From the NCBI GenBank assembly GCA_018057705.1, contig JAGPDF010000003.1, positions 44,408 to 108,407 of the forward strand: a stretch of 64,000 nucleotides of DNA, written 5' to 3'. Shown piece after piece: positions 7,595-16,726 of this stretch; positions within the stretch are counted from its first letter, which is position 1; the number at the start of each line of letters is the position of its first letter. Both the position numbers and the translations under genes were made by a program. The stretch is from Thermoanaerobaculia bacterium (GTDB lineage Bacteria > Acidobacteriota > Thermoanaerobaculia > Multivoradales > JAGPDF01). A model generated the notes under the pieces. The model searched no databases, was not told where the DNA came from, and saw only the letters and a list, made by a program, of their open reading frames with translations.

Positions 7595-10171
7595 GTGCCA
7601 CTCCCGCACTCTCTGCTTCGCCCCCTGTTCGCCTGGCCGATGGTCTTTCTCGTTCTGGCGTCGTCCGCGAATCCCGCGCGCGCCGGTGCCCCCGACCGGA
7701 AATCGGCCGCGCGAGAAGAGTGCGAACGCCTGAACGACACGGGCAGCTACGCCGAGGCGCTTCCTCACTGTCGGGACGCTGCCGATCTGCGCCGCCCCGT
7801 CGAATCCGGACTGGCAGACGGCGACCTCGGAAGATCGCTCACCAGCCTCGGCCTCGCCCTCGAGATGACCGGTGACCGGCGAAGCGCCGAGGCGAGCTAT
7901 CGCGAGGCGCTCGCACTCCATCGGAGCGTCGGACAGCACGAGGCGGAGGCACTCGTGCTGTCGAATCTCGCAGCACTCGCGATCGGCGGCGGCGACTACG
8001 CCGCCGCGCTCGCCTGGCTCGCCGCCGAGGAGGCGGTCACCCGCCGCGCGCTCGCCGAAAGCGACGCGGAGTGGGCCCCGGCCGAGCTCGACTATGTGCG
8101 CATGAACCGCAGCGTCGCACTCGAGCAGCTGGGCGCCTACGCCGAGGCACTCGCCGAGATTCGCCCGGTGGCCGACCACCTCCTCGCCGCCGGGGACGAG
8201 AACACCGCGCGCCGCGAGTCGGCCGCGCTGGCGGTGAACCTGGCGGTGCTCTACCGCAATCTCGGAGACCCCCGACGCGCCCTGACGCTCCTCGAACGCG
8301 CCCGTCTCGTCTACGAAAGGCTGGGTGACCGCTCGGCGCTCGCCAACGTGCATCTCAACCGCGGCCTGGCTTACCAGCTCAACCTGCGCGAGCCGGAGCG
8401 CGCCGACGAGGAGCTCTCCCGGGCTCTCGCGCTCGCCCGCGAGAGCGGCGACCGCGGCGAGGAGATCCGCACTCTCTGCGCGCTCGGCGACCTGCGCCGC
8501 GCGGCAGGCCGCCTTTCCGCCGCGCGGGCGGCTTTCGAAGAGGCGATGGTCGCGGCCGTCGCCTCCGACGCAATGGCCGGCCGTTGGACAGCGCAGGCCG
8601 GCCTCGGGCGCGTCGCGCGGGACGCCGGCGATCCCGCGCTGGCGCTCGTTCACCTGCGCGCCGCCATCGCCGGGATCGAGTCGACGGGAGCGGCGCTCGG
8701 CGATGCCGCGCTGCGCGGCGGCCTGCTTTCGGATCAACGCGCGGTCTATGCCGCCGCGGTCGACCTCCTGGCGGAACGCGCCCTCGAGCTCGAGGGGCCG
8801 GAGGAAGAGCGCGCCGCGCTCGAAGCGCTCACCATCGCCGAGCAGGCGCGCGCGCGCGAGCTGCTCGACGCTCTGGCGGGAGGCGGATCCGGTGCGCCTC
8901 TCCTTGCTGCCGGGCTCGCTGCCTCGAGCGCTCGCCTCGGACCAGCCCTCGTCTACTTCTTCGGCGAACGCCACCTCTGGCGCTTCGAGCACGAGGACGG
9001 CCGCTGGCGAATCGCTGCGGCGGGCGAACCGGCTGAGATCCGCGCCCTCGTCACCCTCGTACATCGCCCCCTGGCACGCGCCGAACCTGCGCCAACCGAC
9101 GTGCTCGCGCGGTTGAGCCATCTGCTGCTGCCAGAGCGGCTGCCGGCCGGATCCGAGCTGCGAATCGTGCCCGACGGTCGGCTGTTCTATCTCCCGTTCG
9201 AGCTCCTGCCGGATCCGGAGCGCTCGGGGAGGAACCTCGTCGAGCGGCTCGCTGTGAGCTATCTGCCCAGTCTCTCGGTGCTCGCGCACCTGCGCAGCCC
9301 GGCGAGGGCGGCGCGCTGGAACGTCGCCGCCCTGGCCGATCCAGAGCTTCCGATTCGCCCTGCGGCCGGTGGCTCGAGCTCGCTGGCGGATCTCCTCGCG
9401 CAGCGCTTCGGCCTGCCACCGCTCCCAGGCGCCGCTCGCGAAGCTCGCGACGCAGCGGCGCGCCTGGGAGAGCCCAGCACAGTCGAGCTCGGGCGCGCGG
9501 CAACGGAAACGAAACTGCGCGAGCTGGCCGGCGAAGGGGTTCGCATTCTGCACATCGCGGCGCACACCGTCGTCGACGAATCGATCGCCGGGGGCGTCGC
9601 GCTCTTCCTCGCCCCCGGGGATCGGGTGGCCGATCCCAGCGGCGCGGCCGGCGATCCCGCGCTCGCCACCGCGGACGACGGCCTCGTGACCGCGGCGGAG
9701 CTCGCGCGAATGCCCCTGGAGGTCGATCTCGCGGTCCTCTCCGGTTGCCGTACTGCAGTCGCCGAGACGGGGATGACCGGCGGCGACGGAGCAGGAGGAG
9801 GGCGCGCCCTCGCCAGCCTCTCGGGAGCCCTTCTCGGCGCTGGATCTCGGGGCGTGGTCGCCTCTCTCTGGGAAGTAGGAGATGCCGCGACCGCAGCCCT
9901 CATGGAGCAGTTCTACTTCGAGCTCGCCCGGGGAGTCCGGCCGGCGACCGCGCTGCGCCGCGCCAAGCTCCGCCTCGCCCGCGATCCGCGCTGGGCCGAG
10001 GCTCCGGGCTGGGCCGGATTCGTGCTTCTCGGAGACCCGGGGGCGATCGCGCCGCCGCGGGCCACCTGGCGCTGGCTCGGCGGAGCGCTCGCGGCGCTTA
10101 CCCTGGGCGGCACGCTCATGCTGCGGCAGCGGCGCGGCCGGGGGCGATCCCCGGCTTCAACTCTGGGCTAG
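7595..10171 (+). CDS. TPR-CHAT protein (caspase-like peptidase domain), membrane-anchored
   Basis: 858 residues from a GTG start; an AGGA lies nine bases upstream. An N-terminal hydrophobic segment (FAWPMVFLVLASSANPARA) is a signal peptide or anchor. Residues about 45-400 are TPR helices (paired A-x-Y-x-EAL repeats). The C-terminal half is a CHAT domain, a clan CD cysteine peptidase fold: the histidine motif LHIAAH (His653/His657) and the cysteine motif VLSGCRTA (Cys718) are both intact, so it is likely catalytic. A last hydrophobic helix (WLGGALAALTLGGTLML) and basic tail would anchor it in the membrane. Its stop codon overlaps that of the convergent anti-sigma gene (shared CTAG at 10168-10171). 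The substrate is unknown. Similar TPR-CHAT proteins often sit near ECF sigma factors, as here. Confidence 0.85.
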   Translation: MPLPHSLLRPLFAWPMVFLVLASSANPARAGAPDRKSAAREECERLNDTGSYAEALPHCRDAADLRRPVESGLADGDLGRSLTSLGLALEMTGDRRSAEASYREALALHRSVGQHEAEALVLSNLAALAIGGGDYAAALAWLAAEEAVTRRALAESDAEWAPAELDYVRMNRSVALEQLGAYAEALAEIRPVADHLLAAGDENTARRESAALAVNLAVLYRNLGDPRRALTLLERARLVYERLGDRSALANVHLNRGLAYQLNLREPERADEELSRALALARESGDRGEEIRTLCALGDLRRAAGRLSAARAAFEEAMVAAVASDAMAGRWTAQAGLGRVARDAGDPALALVHLRAAIAGIESTGAALGDAALRGGLLSDQRAVYAAAVDLLAERALELEGPEEERAALEALTIAEQARARELLDALAGGGSGAPLLAAGLAASSARLGPALVYFFGERHLWRFEHEDGRWRIAAAGEPAEIRALVTLVHRPLARAEPAPTDVLARLSHLLLPERLPAGSELRIVPDGRLFYLPFELLPDPERSGRNLVERLAVSYLPSLSVLAHLRSPARAARWNVAALADPELPIRPAAGGSSSLADLLAQRFGLPPLPGAAREARDAAARLGEPSTVELGRAATETKLRELAGEGVRILHIAAHTVVDESIAGGVALFLAPGDRVADPSGAAGDPALATADDGLVTAAELARMPLEVDLAVLSGCRTAVAETGMTGGDGAGGGRALASLSGALLGAGSRGVVASLWEVGDAATAALMEQFYFELARGVRPATALRRAKLRLARDPRWAEAPGWAGFVLLGDPGAIAPPRATWRWLGGALAALTLGGTLMLRQRRGRGRSPASTLG

Positions 10172-10977
10172 TTCGCCGGCTCGAGGCGGAAAGCAGCGGG
10201 TAAGGACTGGGCGACGGCGTTGCCCGCGACATCGAGTGCCGTCACGCTCCAGCGATAGGTTACGAACGACTCGAGCTTCGTCGCGAGCTCGGGAGGTGTG
10301 GCGACTCGCGGCGTTTCCACGGTGCCCTGCCAGAGAAGATCGCCGGCGACATCGCGCACTTCGACGCGATAGCTCGCGGCCCCGGGCACCGCGCGCCAAG
10401 AAAACCCGGACGGCTGGGCGCTCTCCACTCCCACGGGAGCATCGAGGAGAACCTCTCCGCTGCGCACGACGTCGGAGCTCAGGGCATCCGGGGCGTCAGG
10501 GAGAGCCGGCGCGAGGTTCCTGTGGCCCCATTCGAAGGTGAGCCCCAGCCCGATCACGATCAGAGCGGCCGCCGCCCATCGGCTCCAGAGCGACATCTCG
10601 CCCCGGCCTGCGGATACCTTCGCCCGTTTCGCCCGCGCCGCGACCGCCGGAGCCATCGGCAGGACGCGAGCCAGTTGCGGAGCGAGGGGGACTTGCGGGG
10701 TCTCGCGCGCCGGCGGCGAGACCGCCAACTGCTCCGCGACCCAGGCGATCTCGGCCGCTTCGGCAGCGCTCTGCGGCGCGGCGGTGAACGCTCCGGCGAG
10801 CGCGAGCTCGGCCGAGCAGGCAGAACACCCGGCTGCGTGGGCGCGCAGGGCCTCGGCCTCGGGGGTCGTTGCCCCGGCGAACAGCGTCTCGAGCAGCTCG
10901 GAGAGCGGCGGGCAGTCGGGTCCGGGCTGCAGAGCCTGGCGCAGCAGCCGATTGCGGTCGAAGTCGATCGTCGTCAT
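10168..10977 (-). CDS. zinc-finger anti-sigma factor with C-terminal fibronectin-like domain
   Basis: 269 residues, start ATG at 10977 overlapping the sigma stop codon by four bases (ATGA), which indicates translational coupling. The N-terminal cytoplasmic part has a zf-HC2-type H-x3-C-x2-C motif (HAAGCSAC) that binds ECF sigma factors. A single transmembrane helix (WAAAALIVIGLGLTF) follows, and the outer part reads as one fibronectin-III-like beta domain (FSWRAVPGAASYRVEVRD ... YRWSVTALDVAGN). The layout fits a membrane anti-sigma factor that holds the partner at 10974-11681 until an envelope signal arrives. The convergent TPR-CHAT peptidase could in principle act on it; that is inference from position. 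Confidence 0.83.
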   Translation of the reverse strand: MTTIDFDRNRLLRQALQPGPDCPPLSELLETLFAGATTPEAEALRAHAAGCSACSAELALAGAFTAAPQSAAEAAEIAWVAEQLAVSPPARETPQVPLAPQLARVLPMAPAVAARAKRAKVSAGRGEMSLWSRWAAAALIVIGLGLTFEWGHRNLAPALPDAPDALSSDVVRSGEVLLDAPVGVESAQPSGFSWRAVPGAASYRVEVRDVAGDLLWQGTVETPRVATPPELATKLESFVTYRWSVTALDVAGNAVAQSLPAAFRLEPAN

Positions 10978-11681
10978 GACAACTCTCCCTGGGGGTCTTC
11001 CGGACGGCTCGGGCTCTTGCCGGGCTTGGGGGCTGCGCCGCGAGCGGCCTCGCTGGCTGAATTGGGCGGACGGGTTGCGCCGAAAGCGTTCGCGCCCGCA
11101 GCCGACGCCTTGAAGCTGCGCTGCAGTTTGCGCTTGGCGGCGACCAGGTAGGCCCGGGCACCCGACTTGTTGCCGAGCTCGAGCAGTTGGTCGATGGCCG
11201 CCAGCGTCAGTCCGTCGACGAAATGCAGGTGCAGGATCCGGGCTTCGAGCGGCTCGAGATCGGAGGCGATCGCGGCCCGGAGCTGCCCGACGAGCAGCGC
11301 CTGGCCGACCTCTTCCTCGACGCTCGGGCCCGGCGCCGCCGGTTCGATGAATCCCTCCTCGTCGATCGAATCGGCATCGCGCCGCCGGTTCGAGATCGAC
11401 CGGTTGATCGTGACGCTGCGAGTGACGAGGTAGAGCCAGGTCGCGAACGAGCTCTCGAAGCGGAAGGTGTCGAGGCGTTCGTAGACGCGGACGAAGACCT
11501 CCTGCGCCAGATCGGCGGCCTCTTCCCGGCGCCCGCTGATCCGCAGGCACCAGGCCGCGACCCGGGTCTGGTAGCGCCGGAAGAGAATGTCGAGGTGGCG
11601 CGCCGCGAGCTCGGGATCCTGCCGGACGGCCCGCGCCTCCCGCACGATCTCCTCGTCGCTCCAGCTGGCGATCGATTCCAT
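10974..11681 (-). CDS. ECF-type RNA polymerase sigma factor
   Basis: 235 residues. The ATG at 11681 is chosen because GAGGAG precedes it by about ten bases and region 2 starts soon after; the frame upstream is low-complexity shadow. Region 2 includes LFRRYQTRVAAWCLRISGRREEAADLAQEVFVRVYERL followed by FRFESSFATWLYLVTRSVTINR, and region 4 is LEPLEARILHLHFVDGLTLAAIDQLL. The last about 45 residues are a low-complexity tail. The four-base overlap with the zinc-finger gene identifies the cognate anti-sigma factor. Target promoters are unknown, but the pair may control itself and the TPR-CHAT gene. Confidence 0.87.
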   Translation of the reverse strand: MESIASWSDEEIVREARAVRQDPELAARHLDILFRRYQTRVAAWCLRISGRREEAADLAQEVFVRVYERLDTFRFESSFATWLYLVTRSVTINRSISNRRRDADSIDEEGFIEPAAPGPSVEEEVGQALLVGQLRAAIASDLEPLEARILHLHFVDGLTLAAIDQLLELGNKSGARAYLVAAKRKLQRSFKASAAGANAFGATRPPNSASEAARGAAPKPGKSPSRPEDPQGELS

Positions 11682-11948
11682 CCCCGGACGCTCCTCAGCT
11701 CTTCCGATCGAACCCGGGAGCTGCCTTCCGCGAGCCTTGGCGAAGGGCAGGAGCCGGGAGCGCTGCCCGGCCGGGTCGGATCCGGCAGCGGACCGGAGGC
11801 TCGGCCGGCCGGAGGACAGTCGAGCCGGCGCCGCGGCACCCGAATCGGGACTGCAGGACGCGAGCGGCAGGGCGAGTGGAAGTGGCCTCACGCTTTCCTG
11901 AGACAGTCCGGGGGGGTGCGTGGAACAGTTCACTCTCCGGCGAACGGT

Positions 11949-12335
11949 TCATCGGGTTCCATCCTGGCTCCCGGAACGCGGGTCGGGGCGGCCCGAAGCG
12001 CCAGCGTCAGCCGGATCGGTGCAGAGGTCCCAGAGCGCACCAAGGGTGCCGAACGGCCCTCCCCAGACGGCGCGCATCATCACCGCCCGCCATTGCTGGG
12101 TCGCCAGGCCGCGGAACCGGATGGCGCGGATCAGCAGCGTCGGCAGCGTCACGAGACAGAAGAGATTCACCGCCACAGCGGTCCAGAAGAGCGGCCGGTT
12201 CGAAGGCGAGCCGGGCGACGACAGCTCGGCCACGGCGGCGGCGAGAAAGCTCGCGACGGCAGCGGCAAAGGCCGCGAGTCCGAGCCACCGGTACCACCCG
12301 ATGGAGCGCCCCGGCGGTCCCGAGCCAGCGCTCAT
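11949..12335 (-). CDS. small membrane protein of unknown function
   Basis: 128 residues starting at the ATG at 12335, one base after the stop of the upstream CPxCG gene (TGA-A-ATG), so it is probably translated by re-initiation. Two hydrophobic helices are clear: YRWLGLAAFAAAVASFLAAAVAEL and PLFWTAVAVNLFCLVTLPTLLI. The C-terminus (ATQQWRAVMMRAVWGGPFGTLGALWDL) is amphipathic and followed by a charged tail. No known family is recognised. The 267 bases between its stop and the sigma factor start hold nothing I can identify. Confidence 0.6.
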   Translation of the reverse strand: MSAGSGPPGRSIGWYRWLGLAAFAAAVASFLAAAVAELSSPGSPSNRPLFWTAVAVNLFCLVTLPTLLIRAIRFRGLATQQWRAVMMRAVWGGPFGTLGALWDLCTDPADAGASGRPDPRSGSQDGTR

Positions 12336-12336
12336 T

Positions 12337-12522
12337 TCAGTCTGACCCGTCGGCGCGCGCCACGTCGACACGGCGCGCGCCGGCGGCGCCCGAGATGCGA
12401 AGCAGCCAGGGGTTGCAGCAGACTTCGCAATCCTGCACCAGGGCACCCTCGAGGTCCGGCTCGAGGTGAACCTCCACCTCTTCGCCGCAGTAGGGACAGG
12501 TGATCAGGAACTCGTCGTCCAT
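12337..12522 (-). CDS. CPxCG-motif cysteine-rich small protein
   Basis: 61 residues with CPYCGEEVEVHLEP near the N-terminus and DCEVCCNPW in the second half. This pattern, two cysteine pairs separated by about 26 residues with a following W, marks the CPxCG cysteine-rich family, presumed zinc ribbons. The role is unknown across the family. It leads a two-gene unit with the membrane protein at 11949-12335. Confidence 0.8.
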   Translation of the reverse strand: MDDEFLITCPYCGEEVEVHLEPDLEGALVQDCEVCCNPWLLRISGAAGARRVDVARADGSD

Positions 12523-12567
12523 GCGCCCACAGTCTATGGGACGGCAGGGCGCAGCGGGGTTTCCCCG

Positions 12568-13641
12568 TCAGGACGACTTCTGCAACCCGTCGAGGATCCC
12601 CTGGATGCGCGCCTTCTGCGCCTCGGGGGCCATCGCCAGCGCCTTCCTGTAGATCGCGGCCGCCTCGACTTTCTTGCCCGTCGCGGCCAGCCCCTCACCG
12701 AGGCTGTCGTAGGCGTTCCAGGATCCCGGATGACGCTTCACGTTCTCGCGGAAGATCGCGATCGCGTCGGCACTGTTGGCGCCGCCGAGCAGCTGGTAGC
12801 CGTAGGCGTTGAGCTCGGCTTCGTTCGCCCCCGGGAGCGCCTCGTCCATGAGCTTCTTCGCTGCGGCGCCGTCGCCCCTCTCGGCGAGCAGGCGTGACTT
12901 GGTGAAGCTGTTGGCGAAGTTCTTCTGGATGGCGATCGACTTGTCGACCCAGACCATGGCGTCGTCCAGATGGATCTTGTTGGTGAGCAGCGTCGTCGCG
13001 GCCTGATTCCAGGGCTGCCAGAAGAACTGCGGCAGCCCGCGAAGCTCGCGCTGGAGACTCCGATAGACGATCTCGGGCGTATCGACCCTGATCTTGAACG
13101 GTACCCGGAGCTTCTCCCAGCGCAGCGCGACGGTCGCTTCCCGGGCGGTCGCGTCGTCGAAGGTGTAGGCGAGCGCCTCTTCGTGCGGCGCAGCTTCCGG
13201 CGTCACCTCGACCCGCAGAAGGTCCTCTTTCTCGTCGTACGAGAAGCTCCCCCAGTTCGTGTCGACCGCAGAGAAGATCAGCTGCCAGGCGCCCGCAGAA
13301 GGCAGCGTATGGAAACCGTAGCTTCCGGCGGGAAGGACGTGGCCTTCGACCTCGACCGGCGTCGAAAACGCGATCGTCGTGTTCTCGTTCGCGCCCGCCC
13401 GCCAGACCTCACCGTACGGCACGACCTTGCCCCAGATCTCGCGCCCCTGGACGCGCGGGCGGTGGTAGGTGACGGTGACCTCGGTGAGTCCAACCGTCTG
13501 CGAGACCGTCGCGGCCTGCGAGGGCTGCGGCAGGGTGAGCGGTGGCCCCTGGGCGAAAGCGCGGTCGGTGCCCATACTGCCGAGACTGACTGCGAGTGCG
13601 GTGATGGCGGCGGCGAATGCGGCGGACGGTCGGGATGACAT
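12568..13641 (-). CDS. secreted DUF2911 protein with C-terminal TPR units
   Basis: 357 residues, ATG preceded by AGGAGG. A signal peptide (AFAAAITALAVSLGSMGTDRAFA) leads into a DUF2911 domain with hallmark stretches VTYHRPRVQGREIWG, VPYGEVWRAGANENTTIAFSTPV, LPAGSYGFHTLP and TNWGSFSYD. From about residue 215 the chain is helical, with TPR-like pairs ending in NVKRHPGSWNAYDSLGEGLAATGKKVEAAAIYRKALAM. DUF2911 proteins are common secreted proteins of Acidobacteria and Bacteroidetes with no established activity. The gene stands alone, divergent from the diguanylate cyclase. Confidence 0.85.
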   Translation of the reverse strand: MSSRPSAAFAAAITALAVSLGSMGTDRAFAQGPPLTLPQPSQAATVSQTVGLTEVTVTYHRPRVQGREIWGKVVPYGEVWRAGANENTTIAFSTPVEVEGHVLPAGSYGFHTLPSAGAWQLIFSAVDTNWGSFSYDEKEDLLRVEVTPEAAPHEEALAYTFDDATAREATVALRWEKLRVPFKIRVDTPEIVYRSLQRELRGLPQFFWQPWNQAATTLLTNKIHLDDAMVWVDKSIAIQKNFANSFTKSRLLAERGDGAAAKKLMDEALPGANEAELNAYGYQLLGGANSADAIAIFRENVKRHPGSWNAYDSLGEGLAATGKKVEAAAIYRKALAMAPEAQKARIQGILDGLQKSS

Positions 13642-13788
13642 CGCGAAGCCTCCTCAGGATTCGGTCTGCGGTGCGGAAGCGGTCTGGGCCTCCTTCCTCA
13701 TACGGGCCGGACACGCCGGAAGTTCTGGTTCGATGCGCGGGCGACCGCCTCCGCTCACCGATCGGGGTCGGGTAGATAATGGGCACAG

Positions 13789-15003
13789 GTGGCCTACCTT
13801 CACGAGCTCCTCGACGCCTTCGGGGCCGGTCTCTACCTGCTGTTCGGGGCCGCCCACCTCGACCTCTGGCTCCGGCGGCGCGACCGCCCCGGCTACCTCT
13901 GGTTGGCGGGCGCGAGCGCCATGGCGCTCCTGGTCGATGGGACCGGATTCCTGATGCGTCGCCTCGCGCCGGCTTCCGACCCGTTCCTCGGCTCGCTCAA
14001 CCAGTTCGCCGTCGCCGGGGCCACGGTCTGCATCTACGAGCTGGTCGTGGCGCTCGGCCGCCAGCCGACAGGCGCTTTCGCGCGTGGCCTGCAGATTTTC
14101 GCCCTGGTCGTTTCGCCGCTGCCGTTCTATGCCGGAGCACCGCTGCCCCTGGCGCTCCTCAGCTGCGGCCTGCTGCTCGCCGGCGCGATGGCGCGGGCTT
14201 TTCGCACCGGCAGGGAGGGTGACCCGGACTCCCGCCTTGTCGCCCGGGGCATCCTGTTTCTCATCCTCTGCCTGCTCGTCGACATCGCCATGGAGCTCGC
14301 CTGGCTGCCGAGGATCCCCGCCCTGGCGCTCCTGGGATTCAGCGTCCTCTTTCTCGCTTCGGCCCGATCCCTCAGCGAGCGGTTCGATCGCGACCATCGG
14401 GAGCTCGGCGCCCTGCGCCGCGACCTCGAGCGCCGGATCGAAGAGCGGACCCTCGCGCTGCAGGCCGCCAATGCACTGCTGGCAGAGGCCTCCCGGACCG
14501 ACGCCCTCACCGGCCTCCTGAACCGGCGAGGCTTTCTGGAAAAAGGGGGCGCCGAAATCGACCGCAGCTGCCGCTCCGGGAAACCGCTCTGCGTGGTGAT
14601 GGCGGATGTCGACCACTTCAAGCGCATCAACGACAGGCACGGCCATGCCGCTGGCGACGTCGCCCTGCAGGGTCTGGCGAGCCTGTTACGCGGCACCCTG
14701 CGCAGCCAGGACCTCGTCGGACGCTGGGGCGGCGAGGAGTTCATTCTGCTGCTGCCCGAGACCGACGTCTACGGCGCGTCGCAGGTGGCCGAGCTGATTC
14801 GCCGCAAGGCAGGGCAAGAGGCGATCCGTGTCGGCGACCTCGAGCTTCCCGTCACCCTCTCTTTCGGGCTCGCCGAGCATCGGCCGGACCGGAGCCTGGA
14901 GATGACGATCGCCCATGCCGACGCGGCGCTCTATCGCGCCAAGGCCGAGGGACGCGACCGCGTCGTCGCGCACCGTTCGCCGCCACTCGGCACTCCGGCC
15001 TGA
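13789..15003 (+). CDS. membrane-bound diguanylate cyclase (GGDEF) with intact I-site
   Basis: 404 residues from GTG at 13789; the ribosome binding site is weak. Residues 1-205 contain about six hydrophobic helices and form a membrane sensor resembling no named domain. A short coiled coil (RDLERRIEERTLALQAANALLAEA) follows, then the GGDEF domain with DALTGLLNRRGF, MADVDHFKRINDRHGH and the active site GGEEF at residues 314-318. RSQD at 305-308, exactly five residues before GGEEF, is the RxxD inhibitory site, so the enzyme should be product-inhibited. It makes c-di-GMP at the inner face of the membrane. No effector is seen nearby. Confidence 0.9.
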   Translation: MAYLHELLDAFGAGLYLLFGAAHLDLWLRRRDRPGYLWLAGASAMALLVDGTGFLMRRLAPASDPFLGSLNQFAVAGATVCIYELVVALGRQPTGAFARGLQIFALVVSPLPFYAGAPLPLALLSCGLLLAGAMARAFRTGREGDPDSRLVARGILFLILCLLVDIAMELAWLPRIPALALLGFSVLFLASARSLSERFDRDHRELGALRRDLERRIEERTLALQAANALLAEASRTDALTGLLNRRGFLEKGGAEIDRSCRSGKPLCVVMADVDHFKRINDRHGHAAGDVALQGLASLLRGTLRSQDLVGRWGGEEFILLLPETDVYGASQVAELIRRKAGQEAIRVGDLELPVTLSFGLAEHRPDRSLEMTIAHADAALYRAKAEGRDRVVAHRSPPLGTPA

Positions 15004-15049
15004 GCCGTTGACCTAGACCCCCTCGGCGCGTTCGCGAACTGCCCGGGAC

Positions 15050-16366
15050 CTATCCGATTGCCGCCTTCAAGGCGCGCTCGATCGTGCCGGGTTCGCGCTC
15101 GACGAGCTCGTAGGTCACGTTGACGATCGGCTTGTCGGTCTTGAGGACGCGCGCCAGCTCGATCGGCGTCCCCTCGACGACGACGTCGGCCGGCGTCGCC
15201 CGGATCGTCGCCTCGAGGTCGCGGATCTGCTCGTCGCCGTAGCCCATTGCCGGCAGGATGCCCTTCGCATTCGGGTACTTGGCGTACGTGGCCGCCAGGG
15301 AGCCGACGGCGTACGGCGACGGATCGACGATCTCTGCCGCCCCGGCGTCGTGTGCGGCGTACCAGCCGGCGCCGTAGCTCATGCCGCCGTGGGTGAGCGT
15401 CGGACCGTCCTCGACGACCAGCACCCGCTTGCCCCGGATCGCCGCCGGATCGGAGACGCGGATCTCGGAGTTGCAGCGCAGGATCGTGGCGCGAGGATTG
15501 AGCTTCCGGCAGGTCGCCTCGACCTCGGCGACCTTCGCCGGATCGGCGGTGTTCACCTTGTTGACCAGGATGAGATCGGCGAGCAGCACATTCACTTCGC
15601 CGGGGTGGTAGGTCGCCTCGTGCCCCGGCCGGTGCGGATCGACCAGGGTGATCTGGAGCGCCGGGGTGTAGAAGGATGTGTCGTTGTTGCCGCCGTCCCA
15701 GAGGATGACGTCCGCCTCCTCTTCGGCGGCGCGCAGGATCTTCTCGTAGTCGACGCCGGCGTAGACCACGAAGCCGTTGTCGATGTGCGGCTCGTACTCC
15801 TCGCGCTCCTCGATCGTGCACTTGTGCTTGTCGAGGTCGGCATAGGTCGCGAAGCGCTGACAGATCTGCTCCGAGAGATCGCCGTAGGGCATCGGATGGC
15901 GGACGGCGACCACCTTCTTGCCCATCGCCTTGAGGATCTTCGACACGTAGCGCGTCGTCTGCGACTTGCCGACGCCGGTGCGCACCGCCGTGATCGCCAC
16001 CACCGGCTTGACCGAAGTGAGCATCGTCTTCTGCGCCGCGGCGAGCACGAAATGCGCCCCCGCCGCGATCGACCGCGACGCGAGGTGCATGACGTCGACG
16101 TGCGCGAGATCGGAGTAGGAGAACCAGGCCTCGTCGATCTTCTCGGCCGCTACCAGCGACTCGAGCTCCTGCTCGGCGACGATCGGGATGCCCTTCGGAT
16201 AGAGCCCGCCGGCGAGCACCGCCGGATAGGTACGACCGGCAATATCGGGGATCTGCGCCGCGGTGAAGCCGAGCACCTCGAACTCCTCGCGGTCGCGGAA
16301 AAGAACGTTGAAGTTATGAAAATCGCGCCCTGCTGCTCCCAGGATCAGTACACGTCGACGTCGCAT
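15050..16366 (-). CDS. cyclic 2,3-diphosphoglycerate synthetase-like P-loop GTPase
   Basis: 438 residues, ATG preceded by GGGAGG. An N-terminal Rossmann-like segment (RVLILGAAGRDFHNFNVLFRD) is followed by a P-loop domain with Walker A AVRTGVGKSQTTR at about residue 130, VILWDGGNNDTSFYTP as a Walker-B-like region, and VLLADLILVNKVNTAD with the NKxD guanine-specificity motif. The architecture matches the family that includes cyclic 2,3-diphosphoglycerate synthetase of thermophilic methanogens. Bacterial members are common but mostly untested, so cyclisation of 2,3-DPG is only one possibility. The gene stands alone. Confidence 0.78.
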   Translation of the reverse strand: MRRRRVLILGAAGRDFHNFNVLFRDREEFEVLGFTAAQIPDIAGRTYPAVLAGGLYPKGIPIVAEQELESLVAAEKIDEAWFSYSDLAHVDVMHLASRSIAAGAHFVLAAAQKTMLTSVKPVVAITAVRTGVGKSQTTRYVSKILKAMGKKVVAVRHPMPYGDLSEQICQRFATYADLDKHKCTIEEREEYEPHIDNGFVVYAGVDYEKILRAAEEEADVILWDGGNNDTSFYTPALQITLVDPHRPGHEATYHPGEVNVLLADLILVNKVNTADPAKVAEVEATCRKLNPRATILRCNSEIRVSDPAAIRGKRVLVVEDGPTLTHGGMSYGAGWYAAHDAGAAEIVDPSPYAVGSLAATYAKYPNAKGILPAMGYGDEQIRDLEATIRATPADVVVEGTPIELARVLKTDKPIVNVTYELVEREPGTIERALKAAIG

Positions 16367-16507
16367 GCGAAAGCCTCCCTTTTGTACCCTCGAGAGGACG
16401 ATACCTGCCGCCCCACCCCCGCCCCATACCCGCGCGGGTGGGCTGGAGCCGCCGAGGCAGGGCTGACCACCCGGCCGCTGTCACTGGGGTGCGGATGGGG
16501 TGGTGCG

Positions 16508-16537
16508 GATGGGCAGATGGGCAGATGGGCAGATGGG
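16508..16537. repeat. short tandem repeat GATGGGCA
   Basis: Three perfect 8-bp units (16508-16531) and a partial fourth, in the 360-base gene-free stretch 16367-16726. Two GTGCGGATGGG units lie just before it. The rest of that gap holds the REP elements described separately. Confidence 0.9.
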
Positions 16538-16627
16538 GTGCCAGCCGATTCTCCGGAAGGGGTGCCACTCCACTTATTGCGAAGGAAGTGAGAAGAGCTC
16601 CCCCCGATCTCCAAAGCAAAGACGGCC

Positions 16628-16664
16628 GAAAGAGGTGCCTCCGAAAGAGGTGCCACCCGATTTC
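16628..16664 (-). repeat. REP element upstream of the RAYT gene
   Basis: The reverse complement of GAAATCGGGTGGCACCTC plus TTTC lies at 16643-16664, preceded by a truncated copy at 16628-16642. A more diverged unit (GGGTGCCAGCCGATTC) lies near 16538-16553. These are inverted relative to the copies downstream of the transposase gene. Confidence 0.8.
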
Positions 16665-16726
16665 CAAAGTCGGCCACTCCAGCCTTCGCCGCCAGATTGC
16701 CGAGCCGATTTACGTCCTTCACCTGT

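Noticed and set aside
5300-9565. A 1421-codon open frame on the minus strand.
   Set aside because: It runs opposite the end of the membrane protein gene, the whole Calx-beta gene and most of the CHAT gene, is full of low-complexity Arg/Gly/Ala, and has no RBS or domain. It is a shadow frame of GC-rich genes.
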